DNA of 64,000 nt from the NCBI RefSeq assembly GCF_035984415.1, contig NZ_CP130720.1, positions 4,588,001 through 4,652,000 of the forward strand. Direction: 5' to 3'. Shown piece by piece: positions 51,232 through 62,837 of this stretch. The notes under the pieces are model-generated. The model did not search any database, had not been told where the DNA came from, and saw only the letters and a program-made list of their open reading frames with translations. The first letter of the stretch is position 1. The number at the start of each line of letters is the position of its first letter. Origin of the DNA: Streptomyces sp. NBC_01296 (GTDB lineage Bacteria; Actinomycetota; Actinomycetes; Streptomycetales; Streptomycetaceae). The position numbers and the translations under genes were made by a program.

Positions 51232-52109
51232 CCTGGCGGTGCACCGGCATCCGGTGGAACGACGGCCGCCCCGCCATCGGGTGGAGCGCCGAGGGACGCG
51301 GCGAGCGCAGCAGCCTGCTCGCCTACGGGCAGCGCCTGGCCTTCGCGGCCCACGGGGAACGGCACTGCCTCGGCGTACGGCGGGCCGGGAAGCGGACCCC
51401 GTGTCCCACGGCCGCCACGGTGCCCGACCGGGCCGGGAACGCCCAGTGTCCCGAATGCGCCCGCCTGGACCGGTCGTTCTCGGTGGCCGCCGACACCAAC
51501 GCCGCCGATCCGCGCACCTATCGCGTCTACCTGGCCTGGTTCGGGCCCGGCCTGGTCAAGGTCGGCATCACCGCCGAGGAGCGCGGCCCGGCCCGGCTGC
51601 TGGAGCAGGGGGCGGTGACCTGGACCTGGCTGGGCCGGGGCCCGCTGATGGCCACCCGCCGCACCGAAGAGCTGCTGCGGGCCGCTCTCGGGGTGCCGGA
51701 CCGGATCGCGTATGCCCGCAAGCGCGCTGTACGGGGCACCCTGCCGGCGGCGGCCGACCGGGCCCGGGAGGTCGCCGAGCTGCACGCCCGCGCCGCGGCC
51801 CTGCCCGGCTGGCCGGAGTCGCTCGAGCGGCTGCCGTGCGAAACCGTCGACCACTCCGGGCCGTTCGGGCTGGACGGGCTGCCCGCCCCCGCACGGGTCC
51901 TCACCGGGATGGTCCCCGGCGGGGCCGTCGTGGGCCGGCTCGTCGGCGCGGCCGGTCCCGATCTGCACCTCGCGGACGGACTCGTGGTGGACACCCGGCT
52001 GCTCGCCGGCTGGGAGCTCGTCGCCCCGGCCGAAGGCGCCGCGACTGCGGCGCCGGTCGCCGAGCTGGCGCCGCCCGCCACCCCCGGTGAGCAGGACGGG
52101 CTGTTCTGA
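51228..52109 (+). CDS. DUF2797 family protein
   Basis: A 293-residue cytoplasmic protein. It shows GERHCLGVRRAG, a Cys pair (CPECARLDRSF), YRVYLAWFGPGLVKVGITAE, a GIY-YIG-like core LLEQGAVTWTWLGRGP and a long helical middle. DUF2797 proteins resemble GIY-YIG nucleases but their activity is unknown. The GTG start overlaps the Lrp stop (GTGA), so the two are coupled. Confidence 0.85.
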   Translation: MTWRCTGIRWNDGRPAIGWSAEGRGERSSLLAYGQRLAFAAHGERHCLGVRRAGKRTPCPTAATVPDRAGNAQCPECARLDRSFSVAADTNAADPRTYRVYLAWFGPGLVKVGITAEERGPARLLEQGAVTWTWLGRGPLMATRRTEELLRAALGVPDRIAYARKRAVRGTLPAAADRAREVAELHARAAALPGWPESLERLPCETVDHSGPFGLDGLPAPARVLTGMVPGGAVVGRLVGAAGPDLHLADGLVVDTRLLAGWELVAPAEGAATAAPVAELAPPATPGEQDGLF

Positions 52110-52238
52110 CCCGCGGGCCCGTCCCGGGCACCGTGCCGGTGTGCGGTGTGGCCTCCAAGGTCAAAACTTGGATCCCTTTGGGCTGCCGGGCCCCTTTCCG
52201 GTGGACATGCCAGGGGGCCGCCGCAGAGGGTGGTGGGC

Positions 52239-52577
52239 ATGAGCATCCAGCCCGTACCCGCCTTCGAACCGCCGTACGTGATGGCGGTCTTCAGCAATAT
52301 CCGCACCCCGGACGAGACCGGCTACCCGGAGACCAACCGGCGGATGAACGAGATCGTGGCCGCGAATCCGGGCTTCCTCGGCTACGAGTCCGCCCGCACC
52401 CCCGGCGGCCTCGGCATCACCGTCGCCTACTTCCGAGACCACGAGTCCCTCGCCGAGTGGCGGCAGGACCTGGAGCACCAGGCGGCCATGAAGAAGGGCC
52501 GTGCCGACTGGTACGAGAGCTACACCCTGCACGTCGCGACCGTCGAGCGGAGCCACGGCTTTGCCCGCAACGGCTGA
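52239..52577 (+). CDS. Antibiotic-biosynthesis-monooxygenase-type protein
   Basis: A 112-residue ABM-fold protein (VMAVFSNIRTPDETGYPETN, LGYESARTPGGLGITVAYFR, TLHVATVERSHGF). ATG at 52239 follows AGAGGG. The next gene starts 17 bp before its stop, indicating a coupled pair; it may be a heme- or aromatic-degrading monooxygenase or a stabilising partner of the amidohydrolase. Substrate unknown. Confidence 0.82.
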   Translation: MSIQPVPAFEPPYVMAVFSNIRTPDETGYPETNRRMNEIVAANPGFLGYESARTPGGLGITVAYFRDHESLAEWRQDLEHQAAMKKGRADWYESYTLHVATVERSHGFARNG

Positions 52578-53439
52578 CGCGGTCCGGGCCTTCCGGGAGC
52601 GGCTCGGACTGCCCGGACTGGTCGACGTCCACACGCACTTCATGCCCGAGCGGGTCCTGGACAAGGTATGGGACTACTTCGACGCGGTCGGACCGCTGAC
52701 CGGCGTCGCATGGCCCATCACCTACCGGCACGAGGAGGAGCAGCGGGTCGCGCTGCTGCGGGAGTTCGGGGTCCGGGCGTTCACGTCCATGCTCTACCCG
52801 CACAAGCCGGAGATGGCCGCATGGCTCAACTCCTGGTCCGCGGACTTCGCCGCCCGGACCGCCGACTGCCTGCACACCGCGACCTTCTTCCCGGAGGAGG
52901 GGGCCGAGGCGTACGTTCGGCAGGCCGTCGAAGCCGGAGCCCGCGTCTTCAAGGCGCACCTCCAGGTCGGCGGGTACGACCCGAACGACGACCGGCTCGA
53001 CCCGGTCTGGGGGCTGCTCGCCGAGGCGGAGGTCCCGACCGTGATCCACTGCGGGTCGGGGCCCGTCCCGGCCAAGTACACCGGACCCGAGCCGATCGCC
53101 CGGCTGCTGGCCCGGCACCCCCGGCTGCCGCTGATCATCGCGCACATGGGCATGCCCGAGTACGCCGACTTCCTGGACCTCGCCGACCGGTACGCCGCGG
53201 TGCGCCTGGACACCACCATGGCCTTCACCGACTTCTCCGAGCGGTTGCACGGGTTCCCGCAGGGAGAGCTCGGGCGGCTCGCGGACCTCGGCGACCGGAT
53301 CCTGCTCGGCACCGACTTCCCGAACATCCCCTACCCGTACGAGCACCAGCTCGAGGCCCTGGAACGGCTCGGCCTCGGCGACGACTGGCTGCGCGCGGTC
53401 TGCCACGACAACGGCGCCCGGCTGTTCCGCCTGGTCTGA
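52561..53439 (+). CDS. Amidohydrolase family (ACMSD-like TIM barrel) protein
   Basis: A 292-residue metal-dependent hydrolase or decarboxylase of the amidohydrolase-2 family. Metal ligands: LVDVHTHFMPE (HxH), Lys/His in KAHLQVGG and VIHCGSGP, IIAHMGMPE and the Asp in LGTDFPNIPYP. TTG at 52561 is the likely start, overlapping the previous gene; an internal GTG would remove the HxH motif. Together with the ABM protein it may degrade an aromatic or heterocyclic compound. Confidence 0.83.
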   Translation: MPATADAVRAFRERLGLPGLVDVHTHFMPERVLDKVWDYFDAVGPLTGVAWPITYRHEEEQRVALLREFGVRAFTSMLYPHKPEMAAWLNSWSADFAARTADCLHTATFFPEEGAEAYVRQAVEAGARVFKAHLQVGGYDPNDDRLDPVWGLLAEAEVPTVIHCGSGPVPAKYTGPEPIARLLARHPRLPLIIAHMGMPEYADFLDLADRYAAVRLDTTMAFTDFSERLHGFPQGELGRLADLGDRILLGTDFPNIPYPYEHQLEALERLGLGDDWLRAVCHDNGARLFRLV

Positions 53440-53460
53440 GCGGCCCGCCCGAGGGTTTCT

Positions 53461-53477
53461 CAGGTAATTCACAGGTA
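53461..53477 (+). promoter_or_regulatory. CAGGTA direct repeat upstream of the response regulator
   Basis: CAGGTA at 53461-53466 is repeated at 53472-53477, exactly 11 bp apart, 42 bp before the response-regulator start. Direct repeats with one-turn spacing are the usual OmpR-type binding pattern, so this may be an autoregulatory site. Confidence 0.5.
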
Positions 53478-53518
53478 GGGACAAGAACGCTCTCAGAGGC
53501 CACGGTCAGCGTGGTCGC

Positions 53519-54286
53519 ATGACTGCGACGACCACCTCCCACGCGTCCACGTCCACCAGCAACCCCACGGCCCTCGTCCGGCCCGACGGCGGCCCCTGCC
53601 GGGTGCTCGTCGTCGACGACGAGGCCTCGCTCTCCGAGCTGCTCTCCATGGCCCTGCGCTACGAGGGCTGCGAGGTCCGCAGTGCGGGTGACGGGGCCGG
53701 CGCGGTGCGGGCCGCGCGGGAGTTCCGGCCGGACGTCGTCGTCCTCGACATCATGCTGCCCGACATGGACGGACTCGCCGTCCTCGGCCGGCTGCGCCGG
53801 GAGATCCCACAGCTTCCGGTGCTGTTCCTGACCGCCAAGGACTCCGTCGAGGACCGCATCGCGGGCCTGACGGCGGGCGGCGACGACTACGTCACCAAGC
53901 CGTTCAGCCTGGAGGAGGTCGTGGCCCGGCTCCGCGGACTGGTCCGCCGCTCGGGCGCGGCGCAGGCCGCACGCGGGGGCTCCGTCCTGGCCGTCGGCGA
54001 TCTGCAGCTCGACGAGGACAGCCACGAGGTGTCCCGCGCCGGCCGGGAGATCCACCTGACCGCCACCGAGTTCGAGCTGCTGCGCTACCTGATGCGCAAC
54101 CCCCGGCGGGTGCTGAGCAAGGCGCAGATCCTGGACCGCGTGTGGTCGTACGACTTCGGCGGCCAGGCCAACGTGGTCGAGCTGTACATCTCCTACCTGC
54201 GCCGCAAGCTCGAGAGCGGCCCGGGCTACCCGCCGATGATCCACACCCGGCGCGGCGCCGGCTACCTGATCAAGCCGGCGGAGTAG
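53519..54286 (+). CDS. OmpR-family response regulator
   Basis: A 255-residue two-component regulator. Receiver domain (about 27-140) with VLVVDDEAS, the phospho-acceptor Asp in VVVLDIMLPDMDG, and Lys in VTKPFS; winged-helix output (about 155-252) with LTATEFELLRYLMRNPRRVL and RRGAGYLIKP. A Thr/Ser-rich 25-residue tail precedes the receiver. ATG at 53519. The kinase gene overlaps its stop (TAGTG), and the glycosyltransferase genes follow. Confidence 0.93.
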   Translation: MTATTTSHASTSTSNPTALVRPDGGPCRVLVVDDEASLSELLSMALRYEGCEVRSAGDGAGAVRAAREFRPDVVVLDIMLPDMDGLAVLGRLRREIPQLPVLFLTAKDSVEDRIAGLTAGGDDYVTKPFSLEEVVARLRGLVRRSGAAQAARGGSVLAVGDLQLDEDSHEVSRAGREIHLTATEFELLRYLMRNPRRVLSKAQILDRVWSYDFGGQANVVELYISYLRRKLESGPGYPPMIHTRRGAGYLIKPAE

Positions 54287-55908
54287 TGGCACTCCGCCTG
54301 CCGCGGCCCTCTCGCGCCCACAGCTCCCGGCCCGCCCGCCCCCACGCCGTCCGCCGGTCCGGGCGCAGGCGGCTCTGGTTCCGCCCGGTCCGCGCCTGGT
54401 CCCTGCGGGCCCGGCTCGTCGTTTCGGCGGTGGCGCTGATCGCCGTGGTGGGCGCGGCCATCGGGACCGTCACCACCCTCGCGCTGCGTTCGTACCTGGT
54501 CGACAAGCTCGACGACCAGCTGAGGGTCTCCGTCGAGATGGGCACCCGGAAGCCCCTAGGGGAGAAGGCGCTCCGGGACAAGGACGACAAGTTCGTCCTG
54601 GCGCCCGGATCCCCGCTGGGGGCCGCCGGGATCCGCCTCCTCGCCGACGGCACGGTCGCCAGTACGGCCCGCAGCGCCGCCGTCGGCGGACCCGGGTACG
54701 ACCACATCCAGCGCCTGACGGCCGCCCAGACCGAGGCCCTGGCCCGGGCCGCCCGCAGGGCCGCCGAACAGCGCCGGCCGGACCCCACGAACCTGGACCT
54801 GCCGGACCTCGGTGCGTACCGGGTGCTCACCGCGCCCGACGGGAGCCTGGTCCTCGGCTTCCCGCTCGCCGAGGTCGACTCCACCGTCAGCACGCTCATC
54901 GCCGTGGAAGTCTTCGTCACCCTGGCCGGGCTGATCGCGGCCTCCCTCGCCGGGCAGGCCCTGGTCGGGGTCGCCCTGCGCCCGCTGCGCCGGGTGGCCG
55001 CCACCGCGACCCGGGTCTCCGAACTGCCCCTGCACAGTGGCGAACCCGCCCTCCACGAGCGGGTCCCGGACGCCGAGGCCGATCCCCGTACCGAGGTGGG
55101 CCAGGTCGGCGCCGCCCTCAACCGGATGCTGGGGCACGTCTCCTCCGCGCTCACGGCCCGCCAGCAGAGCGAGACCCGGGTCCGGCAGTTCGTCGCGGAC
55201 GCCAGCCACGAACTGCGGACGCCGCTGGCCTCCATCCGCGGGTACGCCGAACTCACCCGCCGGGGACGGGAAGAACCCGGTCCCGACACCCGGCACGCCC
55301 TGGGCCGCATCGAATCCGAGGCGACCCGGATGACCGGCCTCGTCGAGGACCTGCTGCTCCTCGCCCGGCTCGACGCCGGGCGCCCGCTCTCCTCGGCCGA
55401 CACCGACCTCGCCCCGCTCGTCGTCGACGCCGTCAGCGACGCCCGGGCCGCCGGACCCGAGCACCACTGGCGCCTCGAGCTCCCCGACGAGCCCGCGCCG
55501 ATCCTCGCCGACCCGGCCCGGATCCAGCAGGTCCTGGTCAACCTGCTCGCCAACGCCCGGACGCACACCCCGCCCGGCACCACCGTCACCGCCCATGTTT
55601 CACGTGAAACATCCGCCGTCCGGCTGCGGATCGAGGACAACGGGCCCGGCATCCCGCCCGCCCTGCTCCCCCACGTCTTCGAACGGTTCGCCCGCGGCGA
55701 CGCCTCGCGCTCCCGGGCCGCGGGCTCCACCGGCCTCGGGCTCGCCATCGTCCAGGCCGTCGTGGCGGCCCACGGCGGGCAGGTCGACGTACGGAGCGAG
55801 CCGGGGCGCACCCGCTTCGAGGTCCTGCTCCCCCTCGCCGCGGACCAGCCGACGAGGCACACGAAGACGGACTCACAGACGGAGCACAGGCTCACCACAC
55901 AGCGGTGA
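54286..55908 (+). CDS. Two-component sensor histidine kinase
   Basis: A 540-residue membrane kinase paired with the preceding regulator. Basic N-terminal tail, two membrane helices (about 44-66 and 202-228) enclosing a sensor of about 135 residues, HAMP (to about 285), HisKA with SHELRTPLASI (His308) and HATPase with NLLANARTH, IEDNGPGIPP, STGLGLAIV. parS site 4 lies inside the ATPase domain coding region and reads VSRET just before the G1 box. GTG start overlaps the regulator stop. Confidence 0.93.
   Translation: MALRLPRPSRAHSSRPARPHAVRRSGRRRLWFRPVRAWSLRARLVVSAVALIAVVGAAIGTVTTLALRSYLVDKLDDQLRVSVEMGTRKPLGEKALRDKDDKFVLAPGSPLGAAGIRLLADGTVASTARSAAVGGPGYDHIQRLTAAQTEALARAARRAAEQRRPDPTNLDLPDLGAYRVLTAPDGSLVLGFPLAEVDSTVSTLIAVEVFVTLAGLIAASLAGQALVGVALRPLRRVAATATRVSELPLHSGEPALHERVPDAEADPRTEVGQVGAALNRMLGHVSSALTARQQSETRVRQFVADASHELRTPLASIRGYAELTRRGREEPGPDTRHALGRIESEATRMTGLVEDLLLLARLDAGRPLSSADTDLAPLVVDAVSDARAAGPEHHWRLELPDEPAPILADPARIQQVLVNLLANARTHTPPGTTVTAHVSRETSAVRLRIEDNGPGIPPALLPHVFERFARGDASRSRAAGSTGLGLAIVQAVVAAHGGQVDVRSEPGRTRFEVLLPLAADQPTRHTKTDSQTEHRLTTQR
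55596..55611. promoter_or_regulatory. parS site 4 (ParB binding), inside the sensor kinase gene
   Basis: Perfect TGTTTCACGTGAAACA within the HATPase coding region, about residues 437-442 of the kinase, in the hairpin before the G1 box. Confidence 0.93.
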
Positions 55909-55933
55909 CAGCCCGCCCGGAGAGGGTCGGTGC

Positions 55934-57198
55934 ATGCCAACCGACACCTCCTCCGGCGCCCTGCCGGCACGGGCGCACCTCGCGCCCGTGCCCGGCGAGC
56001 CCGTACTCGACGTGGTGATCCCGGTCTTCAACGAGGAGCAGGACCTCGGCCCGTGTGTGCGCCGGCTCCACGACCACCTCACCCGCACGTTCCCGTACCC
56101 CTTCCGCATCACGATCGCCGACAACGCGAGCACCGACCGCACCCCCGAGGTCGCGGCCGGCCTCGCCGCCACCGTCGACGGAGTACGCAGCACCCGGCTG
56201 GAGGAGAAGGGCCGCGGCCGCGCCCTGCGCACGGTCTGGTCCCGCTCCGAGGCACCCGTCCTCGCGTACATGGACGTGGACCTGTCCACCGATCTCAACG
56301 CGCTGCTGCCGCTGGTCGCCCCGCTCATCTCCGGGCACTCCGACCTCGCCATCGGCACCCGCCTCGCCCGCTCCTCGCGCGTGGTGCGAGGCGCCAAGCG
56401 GGAGTTCGTCTCCCGCGCCTACAACCTGCTCCTGCGCTCCTCCCTCGCCGCCCGCTTCAGCGACGCGCAGTGCGGGTTCAAGGCCATCCGGCGGGAGGTG
56501 GCGGAGCGGCTGCTGCCGCTGGTGGAGGACTCGGGCTGGTTCTTCGACACCGAGATGCTGGTGCTCGCCGAGCGGGCCGGGCTGCGGATCCACGAGGTGC
56601 CGGTGGACTGGGTGGACGACCCGGACTCCACCGTGCACATCGTGAGCACCGCCACCGAGGACCTCAAGGGGATGTGGCGGGTGGGCCGGGCCCTGGCCGT
56701 CGGAGCGCTGCCGCTCGACCGGCTCTCCCGCCCCTTCGGCGACGACCCGCGCGACCGCAGCGCGCTGCCCGGAGTGCCGCGCGGGCTGGCCCGCCAGCTC
56801 CTCGGCTTCTGCGTCATCGGCGTGCTGTCCACGCTCGCCTACCTCGCCCTCTACTCCCTCTTCCGGCTCGGCGCCGGACCGCAGCTCGCCAACGCCGGCG
56901 CCCTGCTGGTCTCCGCCGTCGCCAACACCGCCGCCAACCGCCGGCTCACCTTCGGCGTCCGCGGCCGCGACCGGGCCGTCCGCCACCAGGCCCAGGGCCT
57001 CGTCGTGTTCGGCGTCGGGCTGGCCTTGACCAGCGGGTCGCTTGCCGCCCTCGGCGCCGCCACGGCCGCTCCCTCCCACAGCACCGAACTGGCCGTGCTG
57101 ATCACGGCCAACCTCGCCGCAACCGTGCTGAGGTTCCTGCTCTTCCGCGCCTGGGTCTTCCCCGAGCGGCGCGCCACTCCCGCGAAGGACGACACCCG

Positions 57199-57202
<4 letters not shown>
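55934..57202 (+). CDS. GT2 glycosyltransferase fused to GtrA domain
   Basis: A 422-residue fusion. The N-terminal dolichol-phosphate-mannose-synthase-like GT2 domain (about 20-260) has VVIPVFNEEQDLG, DNASTDRTPEV and YMDVDLSTDL, with the acceptor-side QCGFKAIRREV and WFFDTEMLVLAER. The C-terminal GtrA part (about 285-415) has four membrane helices (GFCVIGVLSTLAYLALYSL and others). It probably makes a lipid-linked sugar and flips it for the next enzyme. ATG at 55934 follows GGAGAGGG. Confidence 0.9.
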
Positions 57203-59421
<2,219 letters not shown>

Positions 59422-59511
59422 TCCAGCCGAAACGCGAGGGGCACCCTCTAGCATCAAGTGGGCGGACCGGGCATTCCGGGCTGATCCAGCTGTCGTGAGG
59501 AGGGTGCCTCC

Positions 59512-60156
59512 ATGGTGACCGCGGCCGATCCCGGCAAGGCCCGGACCAGCGTGTGGCTGGCCGGCGGGCACACCGCACCCGCCAGACGCCGCACCGAGGC
59601 GCCCTCCGGCCTCGACCGGGAGCGGATCACCGGCGCCACCGTACGGCTCCTCGACGCCGAGGGGCTGGCACGGTTCTCGATGCGCCGGCTCGCGGCCGGG
59701 CTCGGGGTCACCGCGATGTCCCTGTACTGGTACGTCGACACCAAGCACGATCTGCTCGAACTCGCCCTGGACCGCGCCCTGGGCGAGCTCCCGCTGCCCC
59801 GGACCGCACCAGCCGAGCCGGCCGTACCGGTCCAGGACGGCTGGCCCGGCCGACTGAAGTCCCTGGCCTGCGGCTACCGGCGGCTGCTGGCGCAGCACCC
59901 CTGGGTGGCGCCGCTGACCGCCGCGTACCCCAACATCGGCCCGCACGCCCGGGCCTTCGACTCCGCCCTGCAGCGGCTGCTCGACGCCACCGGCCTGGCG
60001 GGCGCCTGCCGGACCGGAGCTCACCTGGCCGTCTCGCAGTTCCTGCACGGCTGCGGGGGCGCCGCCCGGCGGGTGTCCGACGGGGACTTCGTCCTCGCGG
60101 TCGACGTGCTGATCGCGGGCATCGAGGCGAAGGCCGCCGCCCGGCCGGGCGCATAG
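59512..60156 (+). CDS. TetR-family regulator
   Basis: A 214-residue regulator with N-terminal HTH (ITGATVRLLDAEGLARFSMR, LGVTAMSLYWYVDTK) and a TetR_C-type ligand domain (LACGYRRLLAQHPWVAPLTA, SQFLHGCGG). ATG at 59512 follows GAGGAGGG. Convergent with the MFS exporter gene, separated by a strong terminator; it may still control that exporter or itself. Confidence 0.88.
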   Translation: MVTAADPGKARTSVWLAGGHTAPARRRTEAPSGLDRERITGATVRLLDAEGLARFSMRRLAAGLGVTAMSLYWYVDTKHDLLELALDRALGELPLPRTAPAEPAVPVQDGWPGRLKSLACGYRRLLAQHPWVAPLTAAYPNIGPHARAFDSALQRLLDATGLAGACRTGAHLAVSQFLHGCGGAARRVSDGDFVLAVDVLIAGIEAKAAARPGA

Positions 60157-60161
60157 CGAGA

Positions 60162-60192
60162 CCCCCGCCGGGAGCCGTCGCCCCGGCGGGGG
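60162..60192. terminator. Bidirectional terminator between TetR and MFS genes
   Basis: Perfect 11-bp stem (60162-60172 with 60182-60192) and a 9-nt loop, between convergent genes. Confidence 0.85.
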
Positions 60193-60214
60193 CCCATGGG
60201 TATCGCGGGTGTCG

Positions 60215-61849
60215 CTACTCCGCCGCGGAGGGGGCTCCGGCCGTCGCCGCGGACGCCGTCGGGGCATGGGCCGCCGGCTTGGACTTCAGCGCGACCTCCT
60301 TGATGAACAGCACCAGGACGAGCGCGAGCAGCGCGGTGGGCGCGGCGTAGAGGAAGACGTCGCCGACGCCGTGCCCGTACGCGGACTCGATGACGGTGCG
60401 GAACGGCGCGGGCAGCTTGTCGAGGTCGGGGATCCCACCGCCGGCAGTGCCGCCGTGACCCATCGCCGCGGCCTTCGGGCCGAGTGCGGCCAGCCCGTCC
60501 TTGACGTAGTGGGTGACCCGGTTGGCCATGACCGCGCCGAGCGCCGAGACGCCCATGGCGCCGCCGAGGGAGCGGAAGAAGGTGACGACCGAGCTGGCCG
60601 AGCCCAGGTCCTCGGGGGCCACCTGGTTCTGCGTGGCGAGGACGAGGTTCTGCATCATCATGCCGAGGCCGAGTCCGGTCAGCGCCATGTAGATCGCGAT
60701 GTGCCAGTACGGGGTGTCGTACCGCAGCGTGCCCAGCAGGCCGAGGCCGGCCGTCAGGAGGACGCCGCCGGAGACGAGCCAGGCCTTCCACTTGCCGGTC
60801 TTGGTGATCACCTGACCGGAAACCGTGGAGGAGACGAAGAGCCCGCCGATCATCGGAATCGTGAGGATTCCGGACATCGTGGGGGACTCGTTGCGGGCCA
60901 ACTGGAAGAACTGGCTGAAAAAGACCGTGCCCGAGAACATCGCGATGCCGACGAACAGCGAGGCGGCGGAGGCGAGGGTGATGGTCTTGTTGCGGAACAG
61001 GCGCAGCGGGATGATCGGGTCGCTCGCCCTGGACTCGACGAGCAGGAAGAGCAGGCCGAGTGCGACGGCGCCGCCGGTCATCGCCGCGGTGGTCCAGGAG
61101 ATCCAGCCGTACGAGTCGCCGGCCTGGGTGACCCAGATCAGGAGCAGGGACACGGCCCCGCTGATCAGGAATGCGCCGAGCCAGTCGACCTTGACGTCGC
61201 GGCGGACGACCGGGAGGTGCAGGGTCCGCTGGAGGACGATCAGGGCGATGACCGCGAACGGTACGCCGACGTAGAAGCACCAGCGCCAGCCGAGCCACGA
61301 GGTGTCGGTGATGACGCCGCCGAGCAGCGGGCCGCCGACGGTGGCGACGGCGAAGACCGCGCCGAGGTAGCCGCTGTACCGGCCGCGCTCGCGCGGGGAG
61401 ATCATCGCGGCCATCACGATCTGGGCGAGGGCCGACAGGCCGCCGACGCCGATGCCCTGGACCACGCGGCAGGCGATGAGCATGCCGGTGTTCTGGGACA
61501 GGCCCGCGACCACGGAGCCGAGGACGTAGATCACCAGGGATATCTGGACCAGCAGCTTCTTGCTGAAGAGGTCGGACAGCTTGCCCCAGAGCGGGGTCGC
61601 CGCCGTCATCGACAGCAGGGCGGCGGTGACGACCCAGGTGTAGGAGGACTGGGTGCCGCCGAGGTCGCTGATGATCTGCGGCAGGGCGTTGGAGACGATC
61701 GTGGACGACAGGATCGCCACGAACATGCCGAGCATCAGCCCGGACAGCGCCTTCATGATCTGCGGGTGGGTCATGGGGGCGGGCGCGGGGTCGGGCGTGG
61801 TCTGCGACCGGCTGCCTTCCTGCACACCGGTGGGTGCGGTCGTCGCCAT
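60215..61849 (-). CDS. MFS drug exporter, DHA2 (14-helix) family
   Basis: A 544-residue multidrug exporter of the EmrB/QacA type. It contains FVAILSSTIVSNALPQI (motif D1-like), WGKLSDLFSKK (motif A), RVVQGIGVGGL (motif B) and AVFAVATVGGPLLGGVI (motif C), with 14 hydrophobic segments. Exports drugs or a metabolite by proton antiport. The upstream MarR gene ends 13 bp before its start, so both are in one operon. Confidence 0.92.
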   Translation of the reverse strand: MATTAPTGVQEGSRSQTTPDPAPAPMTHPQIMKALSGLMLGMFVAILSSTIVSNALPQIISDLGGTQSSYTWVVTAALLSMTAATPLWGKLSDLFSKKLLVQISLVIYVLGSVVAGLSQNTGMLIACRVVQGIGVGGLSALAQIVMAAMISPRERGRYSGYLGAVFAVATVGGPLLGGVITDTSWLGWRWCFYVGVPFAVIALIVLQRTLHLPVVRRDVKVDWLGAFLISGAVSLLLIWVTQAGDSYGWISWTTAAMTGGAVALGLLFLLVESRASDPIIPLRLFRNKTITLASAASLFVGIAMFSGTVFFSQFFQLARNESPTMSGILTIPMIGGLFVSSTVSGQVITKTGKWKAWLVSGGVLLTAGLGLLGTLRYDTPYWHIAIYMALTGLGLGMMMQNLVLATQNQVAPEDLGSASSVVTFFRSLGGAMGVSALGAVMANRVTHYVKDGLAALGPKAAAMGHGGTAGGGIPDLDKLPAPFRTVIESAYGHGVGDVFLYAAPTALLALVLVLFIKEVALKSKPAAHAPTASAATAGAPSAAE

Positions 61850-61862
61850 GTGGTTCCTTTGT

Positions 61863-62375
61863 CTAGAAGCTCGATCGGAGCCGGGTCAGCAGGGTGTTGA
61901 GCACGTCGATGTCGTGGGCGGACCAGTCGGCCAGGGCCTTCTCCAGCGCGCCGGTGTAGCGGGCGCCGAGCTCTGCGAGGAGCGCGTGGCCGGCCGGGGT
62001 GAGCCGCAGGATGCGGCAGCGGCCGTCGACGGGGTCGATGTCACGGGTGATCCACCCGCGGTCGGCGACGTGGGCGACGTGGCGGCTGGTCACCGAGATG
62101 TCGATGGCCATGAGGTCGGAGAGGCGGCCGAGCCGCATTTCGCCGTGGCGGTCGAGCAGGGTGAGGACGGCGGCGGAGCCCGGCGGGCAGTCCGCGGGGA
62201 GCATGCGGGCGAGGTCGCGCTTGACCGCGCCGATGCCGGTGAGCTGGCGGGCCAGCTCCTCGTAGCGGGTGGGGTGGGGTGGCTGCGACGGGTGCGGTGC
62301 GGGTGGTGCTTGCGGTGTGGGTGGTGCTTGTGATGTGGGTGGTGCTTGTGGTGCCTGCGGCACCTGGGTGGTCAT
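61863..62375 (-). CDS. MarR-family transcriptional regulator
   Basis: A 170-residue winged-helix regulator with a Pro/Gln/Ala tail of PQAPPTSQAPPTPQ-type repeats (1-33) before the MarR domain (LTLLDRHGEMRLGRLSDLMA, DISVTSRHVAHV, RDIDPVDGRCRILRLTPAG). It precedes and probably represses the MFS exporter gene. ATG at 62373-62375. The repeats arise from a tandem DNA array around 62290-62350. Confidence 0.9.
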   Translation of the reverse strand: MTTQVPQAPQAPPTSQAPPTPQAPPAPHPSQPPHPTRYEELARQLTGIGAVKRDLARMLPADCPPGSAAVLTLLDRHGEMRLGRLSDLMAIDISVTSRHVAHVADRGWITRDIDPVDGRCRILRLTPAGHALLAELGARYTGALEKALADWSAHDIDVLNTLLTRLRSSF

Positions 62376-62407
62376 CGGCCCCTCCTCTCCTCATGTTGTT
62401 GCTTAGG

Positions 62408-62431
62408 GCAACCATAGAATCGATTGGTTGC
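62408..62431. promoter_or_regulatory. Candidate MarR operator
   Basis: An inverted repeat GCAACCA (62408-62414) and TGGTTGC (62425-62431) with a 10-bp centre lies 33 bp upstream of the marR start, followed by another GGCAA at 62436-62440. The A/T-rich centre and arm spacing fit a MarR dimer site overlapping the promoter. Confidence 0.6.
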
Positions 62432-62497
62432 TACAGGCAAATGAATCGAGGGGGCGGGGCGGTAAAGGAATGGGAAAACCCGCTAGGGTCCTGAGGC

Positions 62498-62746
62498 ATG
62501 GCTGCGAACCACAACTCACAGGGCCCCGAGGGCAACTACGACCCCGCGGGCAGCACTCAGATGTTCAGGGCGTTTGTCGAGGAGGCTGCGCCGGCCGGGC
62601 CGGCCGGTCCGGGGCCTGCGGTGCCCGGGGCTCGGCGGCGCGCTTCCGCGGCGGGCTCGGGCTCGAGCTCGAAGACCGGGCTCTGGCTGGGGCTCGGGGT
62701 GGCGCTGCTCGTGGTGGTGGGGGCGGTGGCCTGGCTGGCCCTGTAG
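62498..62746 (+). CDS. Small single-helix membrane protein
   Basis: An 82-residue protein: a hydrophilic N-terminal part (NHNSQGPEGNYDPAGSTQMF), Ala/Pro/Gly linker, and one C-terminal membrane helix (GLWLGLGVALLVVVGAVAWL) ending at the stop. Looks tail-anchored. Function unknown. Divergent from marR. Confidence 0.75.
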   Translation: MAANHNSQGPEGNYDPAGSTQMFRAFVEEAAPAGPAGPGPAVPGARRRASAAGSGSSSKTGLWLGLGVALLVVVGAVAWLAL

Positions 62747-62837
62747 CAGCCCTGCCGGGTCGCTGCGCGGGCCTTCTCTCCCCGCCCCGCCCTTTCGCCC
62801 TTCCCCGGGACGCCGGCCGGGCTGGAGTCGCCCGGTG

